Positions 19,464 to 30,131 of a stretch of DNA of 64,000 nucleotides are shown here, piece after piece. The stretch comes from Austropuccinia psidii (lineage: Eukaryota > Basidiomycota > Pucciniomycetes > Pucciniales > Sphaerophragmiaceae). The position numbers and the translations under genes are program-made. The notes under the pieces are model-generated. The model saw nothing but the letters and a program-made list of their open reading frames with translations. It was not told where the DNA came from and searched no databases. How positions within the stretch are numbered: position 1 is the stretch's first letter; the number at the start of each line of letters is the position of its first letter. The DNA lies in the NCBI GenBank assembly GCA_023105745.1, contig JALGQZ010000002.1, forward strand, positions 77,293,285-77,357,284, written 5' to 3'.

Positions 19464-21454
19464 TGTGGTATTCCATACCATTTTTTTTCACCAGGCTCAA
19501 GCTCATAGTACCCCATAACAGCAATAAATCCAGCCTACAGGCAGACTTACACTCAAATTTTACACCAAAAGGTCAATTTTACAGCAAGAAACTGGATTTA
19601 ACTCATAAAACCATGGCACAGGCACCAAAGGGCAGTGTATGTGTTTAAATAAATTATTCAATTTCATTATTCATATGTAAAAATCAAGTTACATATAGTA
19701 AACTAGTTACAAGAAATAAGGTACCACCCTTTAAATTACACACCCCACCCAGCTTTACACCCCCTTACAGCCACAGGACTCATGCAGCAAGAAAAGGACA
19801 CCTGCATGAATTACACAGCAACCTAAAACTCCACATAGAAAAGTCACATGATGCAAAGCTCAACTCCATGGAATTCCTGCAGCTCACTTACAACACAGCC
19901 ACAGGAGTACCTTATCTTATATCCACAGTAACACCACTTAAAACCTTAAAACAGAATCATAATTACATACACCACTCATCACCTCATGCAAACTAAAGCT
20001 AGTTACAACAGGCTGCATGCAGTACACAATTCCAATTAAATCTCAACCACATGACTATGCACAGCATGTGTCAAAATCAAAAATCACATCATCTCATAAA
20101 AAACAGTAAATTCACCAATGCAAGAAGTTATCACCTGACTTCATTTTAAAGTTCAAAAAGAAGAAAAACAAACATGACACCTGCATAAATTACACAGCCA
20201 TTTCTACCCAACCTAAAATAGGACATATGCAAAGGAATTACAAGGTCATCATGTGATACTGCATCCACCAACAGAATATCATGTGACAGAAAAGAGGCTG
20301 TGCACAACAAAAATCCCCAGCCAAAATTGAATCACCTCATTTATGCAAGGAAAATCCAAGAAAATCACATCATAATTAGCTCACCAAAAGACCATCATGT
20401 GATGAAAGAAGGCTGTGCAGAGAAAAATTATCACCAAACCTTAAATCACCTGACCCATGCAAGAAAGGGCCTCACCAAAAATGGAGTCACATGATGAAAT
20501 CAAGAGGAATTAAAGTGGGAAAAGACAGCTCCCATGGAGAGCCCTCTGGGCTCCCAAAAGGTATAAATAGAGGGTCTCTCTCCCCCAAACTTCAAAATCC
20601 CCCCATGCACAATATATCCTCTGCACATTACAAGCACAGGAATAAGTCATCCCTCACCTGGGAGGTAGTCCAGCAAATTATAGTGAATTTTACTTGCCCA
20701 GTAGCTAAGCTCAGTGGAAGTATAGTGTTAAAGATTGCCCAGTAGCTAAGCTCAGTGGAATCTTATTATTATTAAAATAAAAATAAAAATTATCCAGTAC
20801 CCAAAATTAGGGTTACTACTCTATTAAAATATTTTATCCAGTAAAATCAACACCATTTATCAAGATTTAAAATTAACTTACCCCTTTAAAAAATCCAATA
20901 ACAAAGAATCTTACCTCTTAAATTTAACAAATACAATATTATTTTATTATTAACCACTCCTAAAAAAATAACAAACCTTTCAAAAAATCATTTTACTCTA
21001 TTATAATTATACCTTGACAAAATTTACCTTTATCAACACCAATCAAATTTTCCAGAAAACCTTAAATAACCCATCCTACCAAGGAATTATCACCAAGAAG
21101 AAACAACTCACCTCAATTTCACTAAAAAAAAAGATATTAAAATTAAACAGACAAGTATTTCATTAAAATCTCAAATTTAACCAAAAATAACTGACATTAT
21201 TTTTTATATTATTTATTGAATAGGTCTGATCTGAGACTGCTGAATTTTGTCTTCTGCAGTTGTAAAGCCACTTACTAATTTTATTTTGGTTTGTGACCTC
21301 CAAGGAAGATTTTGTTCAGTATTCTAGGAGGGGCAGGCAATACACCCTTGCCACCCTTGGTTACAGGAGTTATTAGCAATTCAAAACTAGTTACCTGTGA
21401 TTTCCCCCTCCAGGTACTGCCTCATTTTAATCCCACACAAGAGGAGTTCCCACA
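19464..21454 (+). repeat. 3' LTR of element B
   Basis: 1991 bp, nearly identical to 2189-4180; the only length difference is one A in a homopolymer. The TATA box copy is at 20562-20570. Read-out transcription from here would run antisense through the A1 gag-pol. Confidence 0.93.
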
Positions 21455-21458
21455 CCAC
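21455..21458. repeat. Target-site duplication CCAC, right copy (B)
   Basis: Partner of 2185-2188; it lies directly after TTCCCACA. Confidence 0.7.
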
Positions 21459-21570
21459 CAAAAAAGATTGTACCACAATCTGATATATGTGATTAGGGTA
21501 TCATCCACTGTCCTACCTCTTCAATAGACTTTGTTAGTCTTGAAGCTCAATAATGCTTAACTTTTATTTT

Positions 21571-24500
21571 TTATTTTTCAGGTTTTCTTTCATGTCTGAA
21601 CCTTCTTAGTAGTTTATCAGCATTTGTTATATCTTTCTCAAGTAGCCATTCATCTTCTTGAGTTGAATTTCTATACCTCACAAGGTATTCCCTTTCTTTT
21701 TTGTTTCTTGTCCTTCTTTCTTTAAGGACTTTTACTATTTTCTTTTCCTCTCCTTCTTCCAAGGGGGGAATTTCAAGTGGGGGTTTATTTCTTAGTGGAA
21801 ATAACTCCTTGTCACTTGAACTGTAAGGTTTTATCAGACTTACAGGGAAAGTTGGGTGTTTGTTCATTAGTTCACCTGTGAGTTCTAATTGCACAGCATT
21901 GGGTCCATGAAGTGCTTTTATCATAAATGGTCCTGCAAAGGAATCTTTCAATTTCTTTGGGCCTTTTATGTTATTGAAATTAAGGGTTGATACTAAAACC
22001 AAGTCTCCCATTTTGAAATCAGGTGGTTTATGACTTTTATCCCATCTTTCTTTTGCATATTTAAAAGAATCTTGCATGCATCTGTTTGCATGGTGTCTTG
22101 CTTTGTCAAGCATTATCTTGAAACTGCTTGCTGTTGGATGTATATCCACTAAGTCCTTTTTGAGGGTGTCATAAGGAAGTCTTGGATTCCAACCTTTCTC
22201 TAGCATTGCTGGTGTTTTTCCAGTAGAAGAATGGATTGATGTCTTATATGCCAGTTCAAGTGCTGGTATTAGTGTACACCAATCATGGGTAAAACCATCA
22301 GAATCTTTGAATTCTAGCCCATAAGCACAGAATCTTCTGATCATATCCTCTAGGGTCTGTATCATTCTTTCTGCTAAACCATCAGTTTGAGGATGATAAG
22401 CTGTTGAGAATGATAACTTTGTCCCAAACAAGTTATGGAGATTTGTCCATAGTGCTGAAGTGAACTTTGGGTCTCTGTCACTTATAATATTTTGGAATAA
22501 GCCTGTGTGGCTAATGACTTTATTCCATATCATTATGGCTGTATCCATAGCTGTGTCATCTTTATGACATGGTAAGAACATGGGAGTTTTACTGTACCTG
22601 TCAACTAACACTAGACATGCATTATAACTCCTGTCTCCTCCTGGAGGTAAGGCTGTTACCCAATCCATATGAACTATTTCCCATGGGGATTTTGGTTCTT
22701 GGGTTTGGATCATCATTCCAAATTTCTTTCCTGTGGCTCTGTTGGCTTTTTGACATCTGTCACAGGTTTGGCAGTACTCTGCAACATCTTTCTTCCAATT
22801 TGGCCACCAAGAGCAGGTTTTCACCCTCTCTAGTGTCCTATCTTCTGAGAGATGTCCAGATGCAACACTATCATGACACTCATGTAAAATAGTGTTTATT
22901 AGTGTTCTATCTGTTAAGGCCATAACACATGTGTGTTTTGTTCTATGGTAAAGGATTCCATCAAGGAGGTGGAATCTTCCTTCATCATATGCCTTTTTCC
23001 ATATTTCATCTAGTTTTGATGAAAGTGATGGATCTTTGCAGTCTTTCATTAGAAGTTGGCTTAAGATATGGCAATTTTTGTCTGTCTTATAGCTTTCTTT
23101 AACTTGGTTAAAGAATTCTGTGCCAATGTCTGTAACACATATTCCTTCTATATGGTGCTCTTCTTGTGGTACCCATGCTGGATTGTCAGGGGTATTTGCT
23201 AGAGCCCATCTGCTAAGACCATCTCCATTTTTATGAATATTTCCAGATTTATGAACAATAGTCATATTTCCTCTATATTCTTGGATAGCAATTTGCCATC
23301 TCAGCATATGTCTATTTGGAGTCTTCATATTTAATAGTGATTTCACAGCATTACAGTCTGTGATTACATCAAATACTGTGCCATCCAAATAATAGTGCAA
23401 TTTTTCTAAAGCCCATACTAGGCATAAGCATTCCATTTGGCTTGCTCCATACCTTGCTTCTGTTGGCTTTATCTGCCTTGAAATGAAACAAATTGGTCCT
23501 TCCACTGGTTTATCATTGATAATTTGTGTTTGGTGAAGTGCAGCACCTAGTCCTTCTCCACAAGCATCAATGTACAGTTTGAAGGGTAGTTTCCAATCTG
23601 GCATTAGAAGAAATGGGGCATTTGTTAAGGAATTTTTCAATTCTTCATATGCTTTGACTCTTTCTTCTGTCATCTCATAGACTGTTTGTTGGTCACATAG
23701 CTTATACAAGGATTTAGCAATCTTTGCAAAGTCCTTTATATGTTGTCTATAGTAACCAGCAAATCCTAGAAATGATTGCATTTCTTTTTTGGTTTGAGGC
23801 ATTGGTTTAAGTAGTACTGCTGCTACTTTATTTTTGTCTATGCCTAGACTAAGGCCAGATACTACATGTCCTAGGGCTTTTAATTCACTATATGCAAAAT
23901 GACATTTTTTCAATGAAATTTTCATATTTACTTGGACTATTTTCTGTAGTACCCTTTCTAGTCTTGTCAGGTGATTTTCCCAAGTTTCTGAGCAAACTAT
24001 AATATCATCAATGTAGATTATTAACCATCCTTCTGATAATTCTTCAGGAAATATGGTATTCATCATTCTTTGATAATGGGAAGGTGCATTTTTTATCCCA
24101 AATGGCATTCTTAAGTATTCAAAAATTCCACAATGGACTATTATTCTTAGTAGTTTCTTGGCATTGTCTGTTAAGACATTTTGATGAAAACCCTTAAGAG
24201 CATCCATAGCTGTGATGAACTTAGCTTGTGACAATTGGGTCAATGTCTCATGGATTCTGGGTATTGGATATCTGTCTGGAATGGTATAGGTACTCAGGGC
24301 TCTGAAGTCTCCTACCATCCTTGATTTTCCATTATGCCAAGTTATAATGACAGGTGTAGTAACTTCTACTTGCTCATTATGTCCAACCTTTCTTAATACT
24401 CCAAGGTCCATTAATTCTTTAATGTGCACCTCTAAGGCTTCTCTAGCTCTTGGGCTGGCTGGATAAGCAGGTCTTCTTAATAAAGGTGGGTAAGGTTTTT

Positions 24501-27369
24501 CTACATTAAGAATTATATCCACTTCATGTCCAATTATGGCACCTAGTGGCTCTTTGTCAGTTGCAAAGGCATTTTTATACTTAAATAAGAGGTCAATCAA
24601 TTTTTCTTTCATTTTTTCTGTTAACTCTTGATTGAATTCTGCCTCTTTGAGTTGTTCAGATATAAAAAGTTCTTTTTCTGGAATTTTTTCCTCATTCTTA
24701 ATAACTGTGATTTGTTTTTTGTTATTTAAGAATCCAAACTTTTGTCTTTTATTATCTCCTATGGTAAAATATCTATCCTTTTGGTTGGAGATATCTATAC
24801 CATAGATTGATAAGTAGTCATTTCCAAGTATGAAATGATTACTAGTACAGTTGTCCATTACTACAAAATCTACTTTGATCCTGACACATTGTGAGGGATG
24901 AGGGAAAATTAGTGTTAAATCAATTATTCCAAGGGGCTTCATGCTCTCACTTGCACTACTAAATTTGACACCTTGTATTGGCATAAGTTTTTCTTGCCAG
25001 TCTGGGACAATGGTTTTTAAATAACTTTTGCCAACACAAGTGCAGTATGCTCCTGTATCCAAGTTAATCTTTCCTTCTTGGTTATCAATCATAACAATAC
25101 TTATACTTGATTTTCCAGCTGTATATCCCATTCCTCTTGCAGGTTTGGTTCTATACATTTTGGCATCTTGTATGTTTGTCAGGTTTGTGTCAGATGTTCC
25201 AACTTGTGGCAAGTTTGAGTTAACATCCAGTACTTCATAAATTATATCAATATTATTAATTTGTGCATTAATTATATTGATTTCATCACTTTCAGAGCTC
25301 TCTGACTCTTCTGTCTCTTTTTCAGAGTCAGATTCCTCTTCTTTGTCATTGTGGTTTTCTGTTTCCACAATTTCATTGATCTTTGCTTTTTTAAGGCAAT
25401 TATTGGCTAAGTGTCCAATACCTCCACATTTATGGCATTTTCTTTGCTCATTATTGTTGGATGTATTGGGTTTAAAGGATTCTTTTGATTTATCTTTCTT
25501 GATAAATGGTTTATTTGGGCTTTTAATGTCCAATTTTTTCCAAGTCCTGCCAATTTTTGTTCTTGTCACTATATCTTCTAGTGCATTTATATACTCTTCT
25601 GTGGAGCATGGTTCTATACACCTGCTTCTTAGGGCATGTTCTAGTTCCCCTCCACATTTTTTAAGTATTTTCATATGCACCATCTTCTGTGACATTTCTG
25701 GGTACAGTGCATTAAGCCTTTCAACTTGTTTTAAGAACCAAGTTAAAGGTTTATCTTTCTCTGGGTCAAAGAAAGAGTTTTCAAATGCATTTTCTATCTT
25801 ATACCTCCAGGCATCATTTGCCCACTTGGTGATTATTTCTTGTTTCCACCAAGACCAGGTATTTTTACCATTTGTCTGTCTTATGCCATAATACCATCTT
25901 TTTGCAGATTTCTCAAATAATGAATGTAATCTTGCAGTGATTAATTCATCTGGTATGGCATAGTCTTCTTGTAACATGTCAATTGTTTTAATAAATGACA
26001 TGTGGTCATATTCACCTTCTCCTGTGAATGTTGGCCATTCTTTTAATTGAGGTGCTTCCTTCATTAAGACTTGGTTATTGTCTTGGTGACTCAAGTCTGT
26101 TATGAAAGGATTTGACAATTCCTCTTTTGTTTTAACAGGGCTTCTTATATGAGAAAATGGTGTTGATAACTTTGGCATATTTAAGTTAGCCTCATTAATT
26201 TTATCCATTTTTTCTGTAATAAGCCTTATTTCACTTTGAATATCATCTTTCAGATGCATTCTTGCTTCATCACTTTTTTCCACATGGTCCAAAAGTAATT
26301 TTTGGTGTGATGAAGTCTTTTCTTCAAATTTTTCTATAGAAATACTTAATTTATTTAATTTTTCTGTAAGATTGTCAATACTCACATCATAATTGATTGT
26401 CAAAGTCTTATCTTTGATATCTTTTATGTATTTATACAATTCTTGTTGTCCTTGTATTAATTTTTGAGTATTGTCAATTAAATTCTTTGGTTTATTATTT
26501 TCAACAATAAACTTAATGTTGTCAATTTCTTTCTTGTTTTGCACAACAATTTTTGTTAAAGAAGATAAATTGTTATTTATTTCTTGTAGTGATAATAAAC
26601 TGTCTTTAATTTCTTTTAGAGGTAATATACTATTTTTAATTTCTGTTAAAGTATTTACAACATCTTTGGACAAGGTTATTTCTTTGGGAAATGAGGTTGT
26701 CTCATTCTTTGCTCTTCCTTGTCCTTGAATTCCATCAAGGTTCTGGCCATGTTGAAAACATTGTCCATGGCATCCTTTTGGATTCTTGGGATTCTGTAGC
26801 TTGGGGAATATGGTTTCCTCCAATGCTTTTTCTTGTTCTTCTTCCCTTCTTGGGGAAGTGGGTTGGCTTGAGGCTTGCTGGTAGAAGCTACTGGGGCTTC
26901 TTCCTTGGTTGCCTCCCTCTTTTTGGCATGATAATCCTTGATTTTTTTGATTTGAGGTTTGGATGACAGTGGATTCCATCCATTGGAGTATTTCACTATC
27001 TCCTCCTCTTTGAGGAACTTTTTCAGGATGTGCCAGGAGTTCATCACTCCTTGGTGTATTTGAGGCAGCATTTCCCAGTCTTTGTCCTTGTATACTGTGT
27101 AATACTGCTTGTACTGGCTCATGTAGATGTCTATCTGAGCCCTCTGAATGTGATTTGTACCTGTTTGAGTTACTCATACTTAGTTCCAATTCAGGCTCAG
27201 ATATCATGGGCATTTCTGGGACTTGCCTTTGGGATAAGGCACTTCCTTGTGTGGATTCTGTTCCACTGGGGATATTGCCCTTTCTTTTCCCTTTTGAGGG
27301 ATCAATTCTACTTCTGAGTCCAGCTCCATCTGATTGGATGGAGTATTGGGAACCTCTTCTGGTAGTCAT
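21571..27369 (-). CDS. Element A1 Gag-Pol polyprotein with chromodomain
   Basis: A single 1932-residue frame, so gag and pol are fused without frameshift. The N-terminal 250 residues are low complexity, followed by coiled-coil-like sequence at about 250-400. A gag capsid region spans about 450-610. The zinc knuckle [14 protein letters not shown] is near 643. Protease has NLDTGAYC near 769. RT has YIDD near 1118, and RNase H has YIDACGEG near 1264. The integrase zinc motif is near 1500-1540 with CQTCDRCQ, and its D-D-E lies near 1567, 1630 and 1666. The last 60 residues (EYLVRYRN...EDEWL) are a chromodomain, known in chromoviruses to direct insertion to marked chromatin. The ATG at 27369 lies inside a likely intron of a second transcript. 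The frame is intact, but the 3' LTR is displaced 19 kb by B. Confidence 0.95.
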   Translation of the reverse strand: MTTRRGSQYSIQSDGAGLRSRIDPSKGKRKGNIPSGTESTQGSALSQRQVPEMPMISEPELELSMSNSNRYKSHSEGSDRHLHEPVQAVLHSIQGQRLGNAASNTPRSDELLAHPEKVPQRGGDSEILQWMESTVIQTSNQKNQGLSCQKEGGNQGRSPSSFYQQASSQPTSPRREEEQEKALEETIFPKLQNPKNPKGCHGQCFQHGQNLDGIQGQGRAKNETTSFPKEITLSKDVVNTLTEIKNSILPLKEIKDSLLSLQEINNNLSSLTKIVVQNKKEIDNIKFIVENNKPKNLIDNTQKLIQGQQELYKYIKDIKDKTLTINYDVSIDNLTEKLNKLSISIEKFEEKTSSHQKLLLDHVEKSDEARMHLKDDIQSEIRLITEKMDKINEANLNMPKLSTPFSHIRSPVKTKEELSNPFITDLSHQDNNQVLMKEAPQLKEWPTFTGEGEYDHMSFIKTIDMLQEDYAIPDELITARLHSLFEKSAKRWYYGIRQTNGKNTWSWWKQEIITKWANDAWRYKIENAFENSFFDPEKDKPLTWFLKQVERLNALYPEMSQKMVHMKILKKCGGELEHALRSRCIEPCSTEEYINALEDIVTRTKIGRTWKKLDIKSPNKPFIKKDKSKESFKPNTSNNNEQRKCHKCGGIGHLANNCLKKAKINEIVETENHNDKEEESDSEKETEESESSESDEINIINAQINNIDIIYEVLDVNSNLPQVGTSDTNLTNIQDAKMYRTKPARGMGYTAGKSSISIVMIDNQEGKINLDTGAYCTCVGKSYLKTIVPDWQEKLMPIQGVKFSSASESMKPLGIIDLTLIFPHPSQCVRIKVDFVVMDNCTSNHFILGNDYLSIYGIDISNQKDRYFTIGDNKRQKFGFLNNKKQITVIKNEEKIPEKELFISEQLKEAEFNQELTEKMKEKLIDLLFKYKNAFATDKEPLGAIIGHEVDIILNVEKPYPPLLRRPAYPASPRAREALEVHIKELMDLGVLRKVGHNEQVEVTTPVIITWHNGKSRMVGDFRALSTYTIPDRYPIPRIHETLTQLSQAKFITAMDALKGFHQNVLTDNAKKLLRIIVHCGIFEYLRMPFGIKNAPSHYQRMMNTIFPEELSEGWLIIYIDDIIVCSETWENHLTRLERVLQKIVQVNMKISLKKCHFAYSELKALGHVVSGLSLGIDKNKVAAVLLKPMPQTKKEMQSFLGFAGYYRQHIKDFAKIAKSLYKLCDQQTVYEMTEERVKAYEELKNSLTNAPFLLMPDWKLPFKLYIDACGEGLGAALHQTQIINDKPVEGPICFISRQIKPTEARYGASQMECLCLVWALEKLHYYLDGTVFDVITDCNAVKSLLNMKTPNRHMLRWQIAIQEYRGNMTIVHKSGNIHKNGDGLSRWALANTPDNPAWVPQEEHHIEGICVTDIGTEFFNQVKESYKTDKNCHILSQLLMKDCKDPSLSSKLDEIWKKAYDEGRFHLLDGILYHRTKHTCVMALTDRTLINTILHECHDSVASGHLSEDRTLERVKTCSWWPNWKKDVAEYCQTCDRCQKANRATGKKFGMMIQTQEPKSPWEIVHMDWVTALPPGGDRSYNACLVLVDRYSKTPMFLPCHKDDTAMDTAIMIWNKVISHTGLFQNIISDRDPKFTSALWTNLHNLFGTKLSFSTAYHPQTDGLAERMIQTLEDMIRRFCAYGLEFKDSDGFTHDWCTLIPALELAYKTSIHSSTGKTPAMLEKGWNPRLPYDTLKKDLVDIHPTASSFKIMLDKARHHANRCMQDSFKYAKERWDKSHKPPDFKMGDLVLVSTLNFNNIKGPKKLKDSFAGPFMIKALHGPNAVQLELTGELMNKHPTFPVSLIKPYSSSDKELFPLRNKPPLEIPPLEEGEEKKIVKVLKERRTRNKKEREYLVRYRNSTQEDEWLLEKDITNADKLLRRFRHERKPEK
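26676..27160 (-). CDS. Overlapping +1-frame protein within A1 gag
   Basis: An open frame shifted +1 relative to gag (first ATG at 27122, stop at 26676) encodes a Lys-rich protein ending in a conserved C-terminus ([16 protein letters not shown]). The older relative A2 has the same frame at 32980-32408. In a 19-residue shared stretch I count two changes in this frame against five in gag, so this frame appears to be the more constrained. It is probably exon 4 of a spliced message with exons at 27594-27445 and 27358-27227, all joined in phase 1. The function is unknown, but the shared C-terminal segment suggests a real element protein and not an artefact. Confidence 0.6.
27227..27358 (-). other. 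Candidate exon 3 of the A1 spliced overlapping protein
   Basis: Acceptor ATGACTACCAG at 27359, then 44 codons in the +1 frame, then donor AAAG|GCAAGT, the consensus for the rare GC-AG intron class. The next acceptor is CTCAAACAG at 27161. The 66-base intron removes the only stops between this segment and the frame at 27160-26676. The same place in A2 reads CCCAAAG|GTTAGC. Confidence 0.45.
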
Positions 27370-28080
27370 AATTAAAGAATAAGAAAAAAATAAAAGTATT
27401 TTAAAATAAAATTCTTTTATGGCAATTTAAAAAGAGGTGCTCACCTTCAGAGTCTTGAATGGTGGGCCCTGGAAAGTCTAATTTCTTAGCTTTCTTTCTT
27501 TTGGTGATAACTGGTGTAGGAGAACTTTGACAAGTTTCTTCCACCAATCTTTCAACAGTAGTTTGATTGTCTTCTGTTGGGTTATCTTCAAACACTAAAA
27601 AAGACAAATAAATATAAGTCTTTTTATAATAAGTGTTATTTTTGGCAAGATATGGCAATTTTCCACGTAGAAATTGCTTTTATATCTTAAAAAAAATGAA
27701 ATAAATAAAGAAATGAATAAAAATGAATAAAAATAACTTTTTTTATTGGTTTTTAATATATTTTAATATTTTTTATGTATATTTTTATTTTTAAAGAATA
27801 AAATAAAAAATGAATATGATTCTTATAAAATTAAATTATAATAAAAATTATTTTTAATTTATAAATTATCTTTTTTAATCACTAGAGTCACTCAAAGAAA
27901 GTTTTTGCAAGTCTAAGGATGTGAAAAACCACGTGTAAGACAGTACAATTGCTTTCCAAATGCCTCAATAGCTTTTAAAATCAATAAAATATAAAATTAT
28001 TATATAATTTTATGATTATAAATATAATTTATTATGGATAAACCCAAATAGAATCTTTTTAAAAAGTCTTTTAAGTAAAT
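27370..28080 (-). other. A1 5' leader with candidate exon 27594-27445
   Basis: AT-rich leader. On the minus strand, TTATTTGTCTTTTTTAG precedes 27594 (a strong 3' splice site), then 50 open codons follow, then GAAG|GTGAGC at 27445/27444 (a strong 5' splice site). The exon is phase 1 at both ends. Its peptide is polar, with a basic patch (TKRKKAKK). No ATG lies in it, so a first exon with the start must be further upstream; I could not identify it. Confidence 0.45.
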
Positions 28081-28098
28081 ATCACGGCCAGGCCCCCA
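28081..28098 (-). other. Primer-binding site of A1
   Basis: Read on the minus strand, TGGGGGCCTGGCCGTGAT starts two to three bases after the 5' LTR end. The identical 20-bp block is found at the same place in A2 (33868-33885), although the two leaders otherwise differ greatly. The tRNA partner has not been identified. Confidence 0.65.
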
Positions 28099-28100
28099 AA

Positions 28101-30126
28101 GGTAAGGTTTGACTATGAAACAATAAGTAAAAATTACTAATTTATTACTTATTGTACTCTGAATGTCCTTATAAATTGAATAAATAAGATTAAAAATATA
28201 ATAATAATAAATAATTATTATTATTATGGCGTAAAATAATTATATTATTAAATAAATATAATAATATAATTTATATTATGAAAAATATAATATAATAAAT
28301 AAATATATTAATATATAATAATTAATATATTAAAAAGCTCTTTATTATTGTTACCAACAAATAATAAAGGCGTAAAAAATTGTTTTTTATTAATAAAAAA
28401 CAATTAATAACAATAATATTACCAATATTAAAGTTATGAATTAATATAAATACTATTTATATTAATTAAAGAATTATTAAAAGAGTAATAATAGAGAAAT
28501 TATTATAATAAGAGAAAATAACCTACTTTTAACACTTAATATAATAATTTTGAAGTATTTTACGCCAAAAAATATAAATACAACCTTTTCAAATTGTATT
28601 TACAATAAAAATAAAGAAAATTACAAATTATTCTGGATTTTTACGTGGAAATGAGTTTTAGAGAGATTTTTAACAAAAACAATTAAATAAATGATTTAAC
28701 CACGTCAAAAGAGATGATTATAGCAAGGTGGTCTTTGGTCTTTAATAATATAACAGTTTTATATATAAAGAATAAAGAAATTACCTTTGATTTAATTGAT
28801 TTAATGTTTTTTGATGTGTCTGAGGGGAAAACAGAGTAAAAAGAGCTCTATTTATAGTAAATACCTCCCTCCTAGAGTCCAACAGGCTTCTAGTAGACGT
28901 GTACTGATCATATCCACTGGAATTGATCAATATTTTAAGGTTTGAGGGTGATTACATCATGATCAAACCATATTACATCATTATTGCACCATTATTTAGA
29001 GTTATCACTATAACTCTAAGTGTGATGACATCAGAGGCTTGGCAGAACCCCAAATTTCGTGGATTTTATTAGTTTTAATCATAAACTAATAGTATTCACC
29101 AAATTTATCACTCTTAAGACTGTTAAACTTAATTTAAGGTTACAGTATGTGATCATAACAGCTCAATTTAAGTTCAAACTTTGATCCTCAATAACTTTTA
29201 AGGTTTTCACGCTACAGCAATTCAGAGAGTGAATTCTGATAGCCTGACATAACTGTATTATGCTGCCAAGAGCTTTTCATTACATCATCAAAACTCTAAT
29301 TTTGATGATTTTTCTTGTAACTCATCTTTTCTGTCGAAATTCAATATTTTAAACTTCAAACCTTGATTTCAGGGGGTTATACCCTGAATTTAATAATAAA
29401 AATTACATCATTCTTCACGAATGAACTAGTAGAATCCAACTGTGTACTTATTTCTAAGTTTGGAGCACTTTCACAACAAAGTGGTCAACAGCTCTGTTGA
29501 TTTTTATCAATATTTCATCATAGGTTTTAACCTTGTTTATAACTTGTAAAATAAAGTTCATATCTGTGTTCTTACAGTAATTACGTGGTAACTTTATTTT
29601 TGGTTCATCATTCTATCATGTATATTTTAGAAGATATTAGCTATGATCACTGAATATATGTGTTGACCAAAAAAGTGCATATATTCAGGATAATTCCTTA
29701 AGTATTGATTTTGGGAATTAGCTTATTAATTGTTTTATATGTGGATTTTTGTGGGGAATCCACTGGTACAATTTATTTCACATGTTGTTTCATTAGTTTC
29801 TGAGATAAATAAGTTTTTATGGTTTTTATAAGGTATTATACCTTATAATTCCTTAAATATTGACTTTACAGATATGCCATAAAAATGGTATATATGTATC
29901 ATTCCATGGGGAATCCAATGGTATAATTTGTTTTACAAGTTTATTCATTGGTTTTTAAGTTAAACCAATTTTAGTACCAATTTATGGTATTTTTTGTATA
30001 TTTGAGTAATTATTTTTAATGTATAATTATTCTAATTAATTTTAATATAATTATATTAAAGGTATAATTATTCTGAGTCTTTTTTGTGACCTTATTGGGT
30101 ATGTGGTCATATCTCAAAGGCTCACA
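28101..30126 (-). repeat. 5' LTR of element A1
   Basis: 2026 bp, near-identical to 152-2177. Its inner end reads CCTTACC where relatives have CCTTACA, a single base change at the LTR terminus (28101). It carries the active-position TATA box at 28848-28856. Confidence 0.92.
28848..28856 (-). promoter_or_regulatory. TATA box of element A1 (5' LTR)
   Basis: TATAAATAG on the minus strand, about 750 bases before the LTR end. It is the probable promoter for A1 Gag-Pol transcription. Confidence 0.55.
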
Positions 30127-30131
30127 AATTG
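30127..30131. repeat. Target-site duplication AATTG, right copy (A1)
   Basis: Partner of 147-151, directly after GGCTCACA. Confidence 0.9.

Larger units (their letters stand above)
2189..21454 (+). mobile_element. Giant Ty3/gypsy retrotransposon B (19.3 kb)
   Basis: Complete plus-strand element. In order: 5' LTR 2189-4180, primer-binding site, Gag-protease frame to 8170, 8.1 kb of non-coding DNA with repeat arrays, RT-RNase H-integrase frame 16257-19415, polypurine tract, 3' LTR 19464-21454. The LTRs differ at only about six positions plus a one-base A-run indel, so this is the youngest insertion in the nest. Both long frames are undamaged, so it may still be competent. The size and the wide gap between Gag-protease and RT recall the plant Ogre elements, although the proteins and repeats are not obviously related to those. 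Confidence 0.9.
152..30126 (-). mobile_element. Ty3/gypsy chromovirus-like LTR retrotransposon A1 (contains nested B)
   Basis: A complete family A element on the minus strand: 5' LTR 28101-30126, leader 27370-28100, single-frame Gag-Pol 27369-21571, polypurine tract, 3' LTR 152-2177. Without the nested element B it would be about 10.7 kb. The LTRs are both 2026 bp and differ at roughly 15 positions by eye, so insertion is fairly recent. The host site is the RT gene of element A2. The coding frame is intact, but B sits in the polypurine tract, so this copy probably cannot complete plus-strand priming. Confidence 0.9.

Noticed and set aside
25277..25891. 204-codon plus-strand frame
   Set aside because: Antisense to the gag zinc-knuckle region of A1; Ser/Leu-rich shadow composition.
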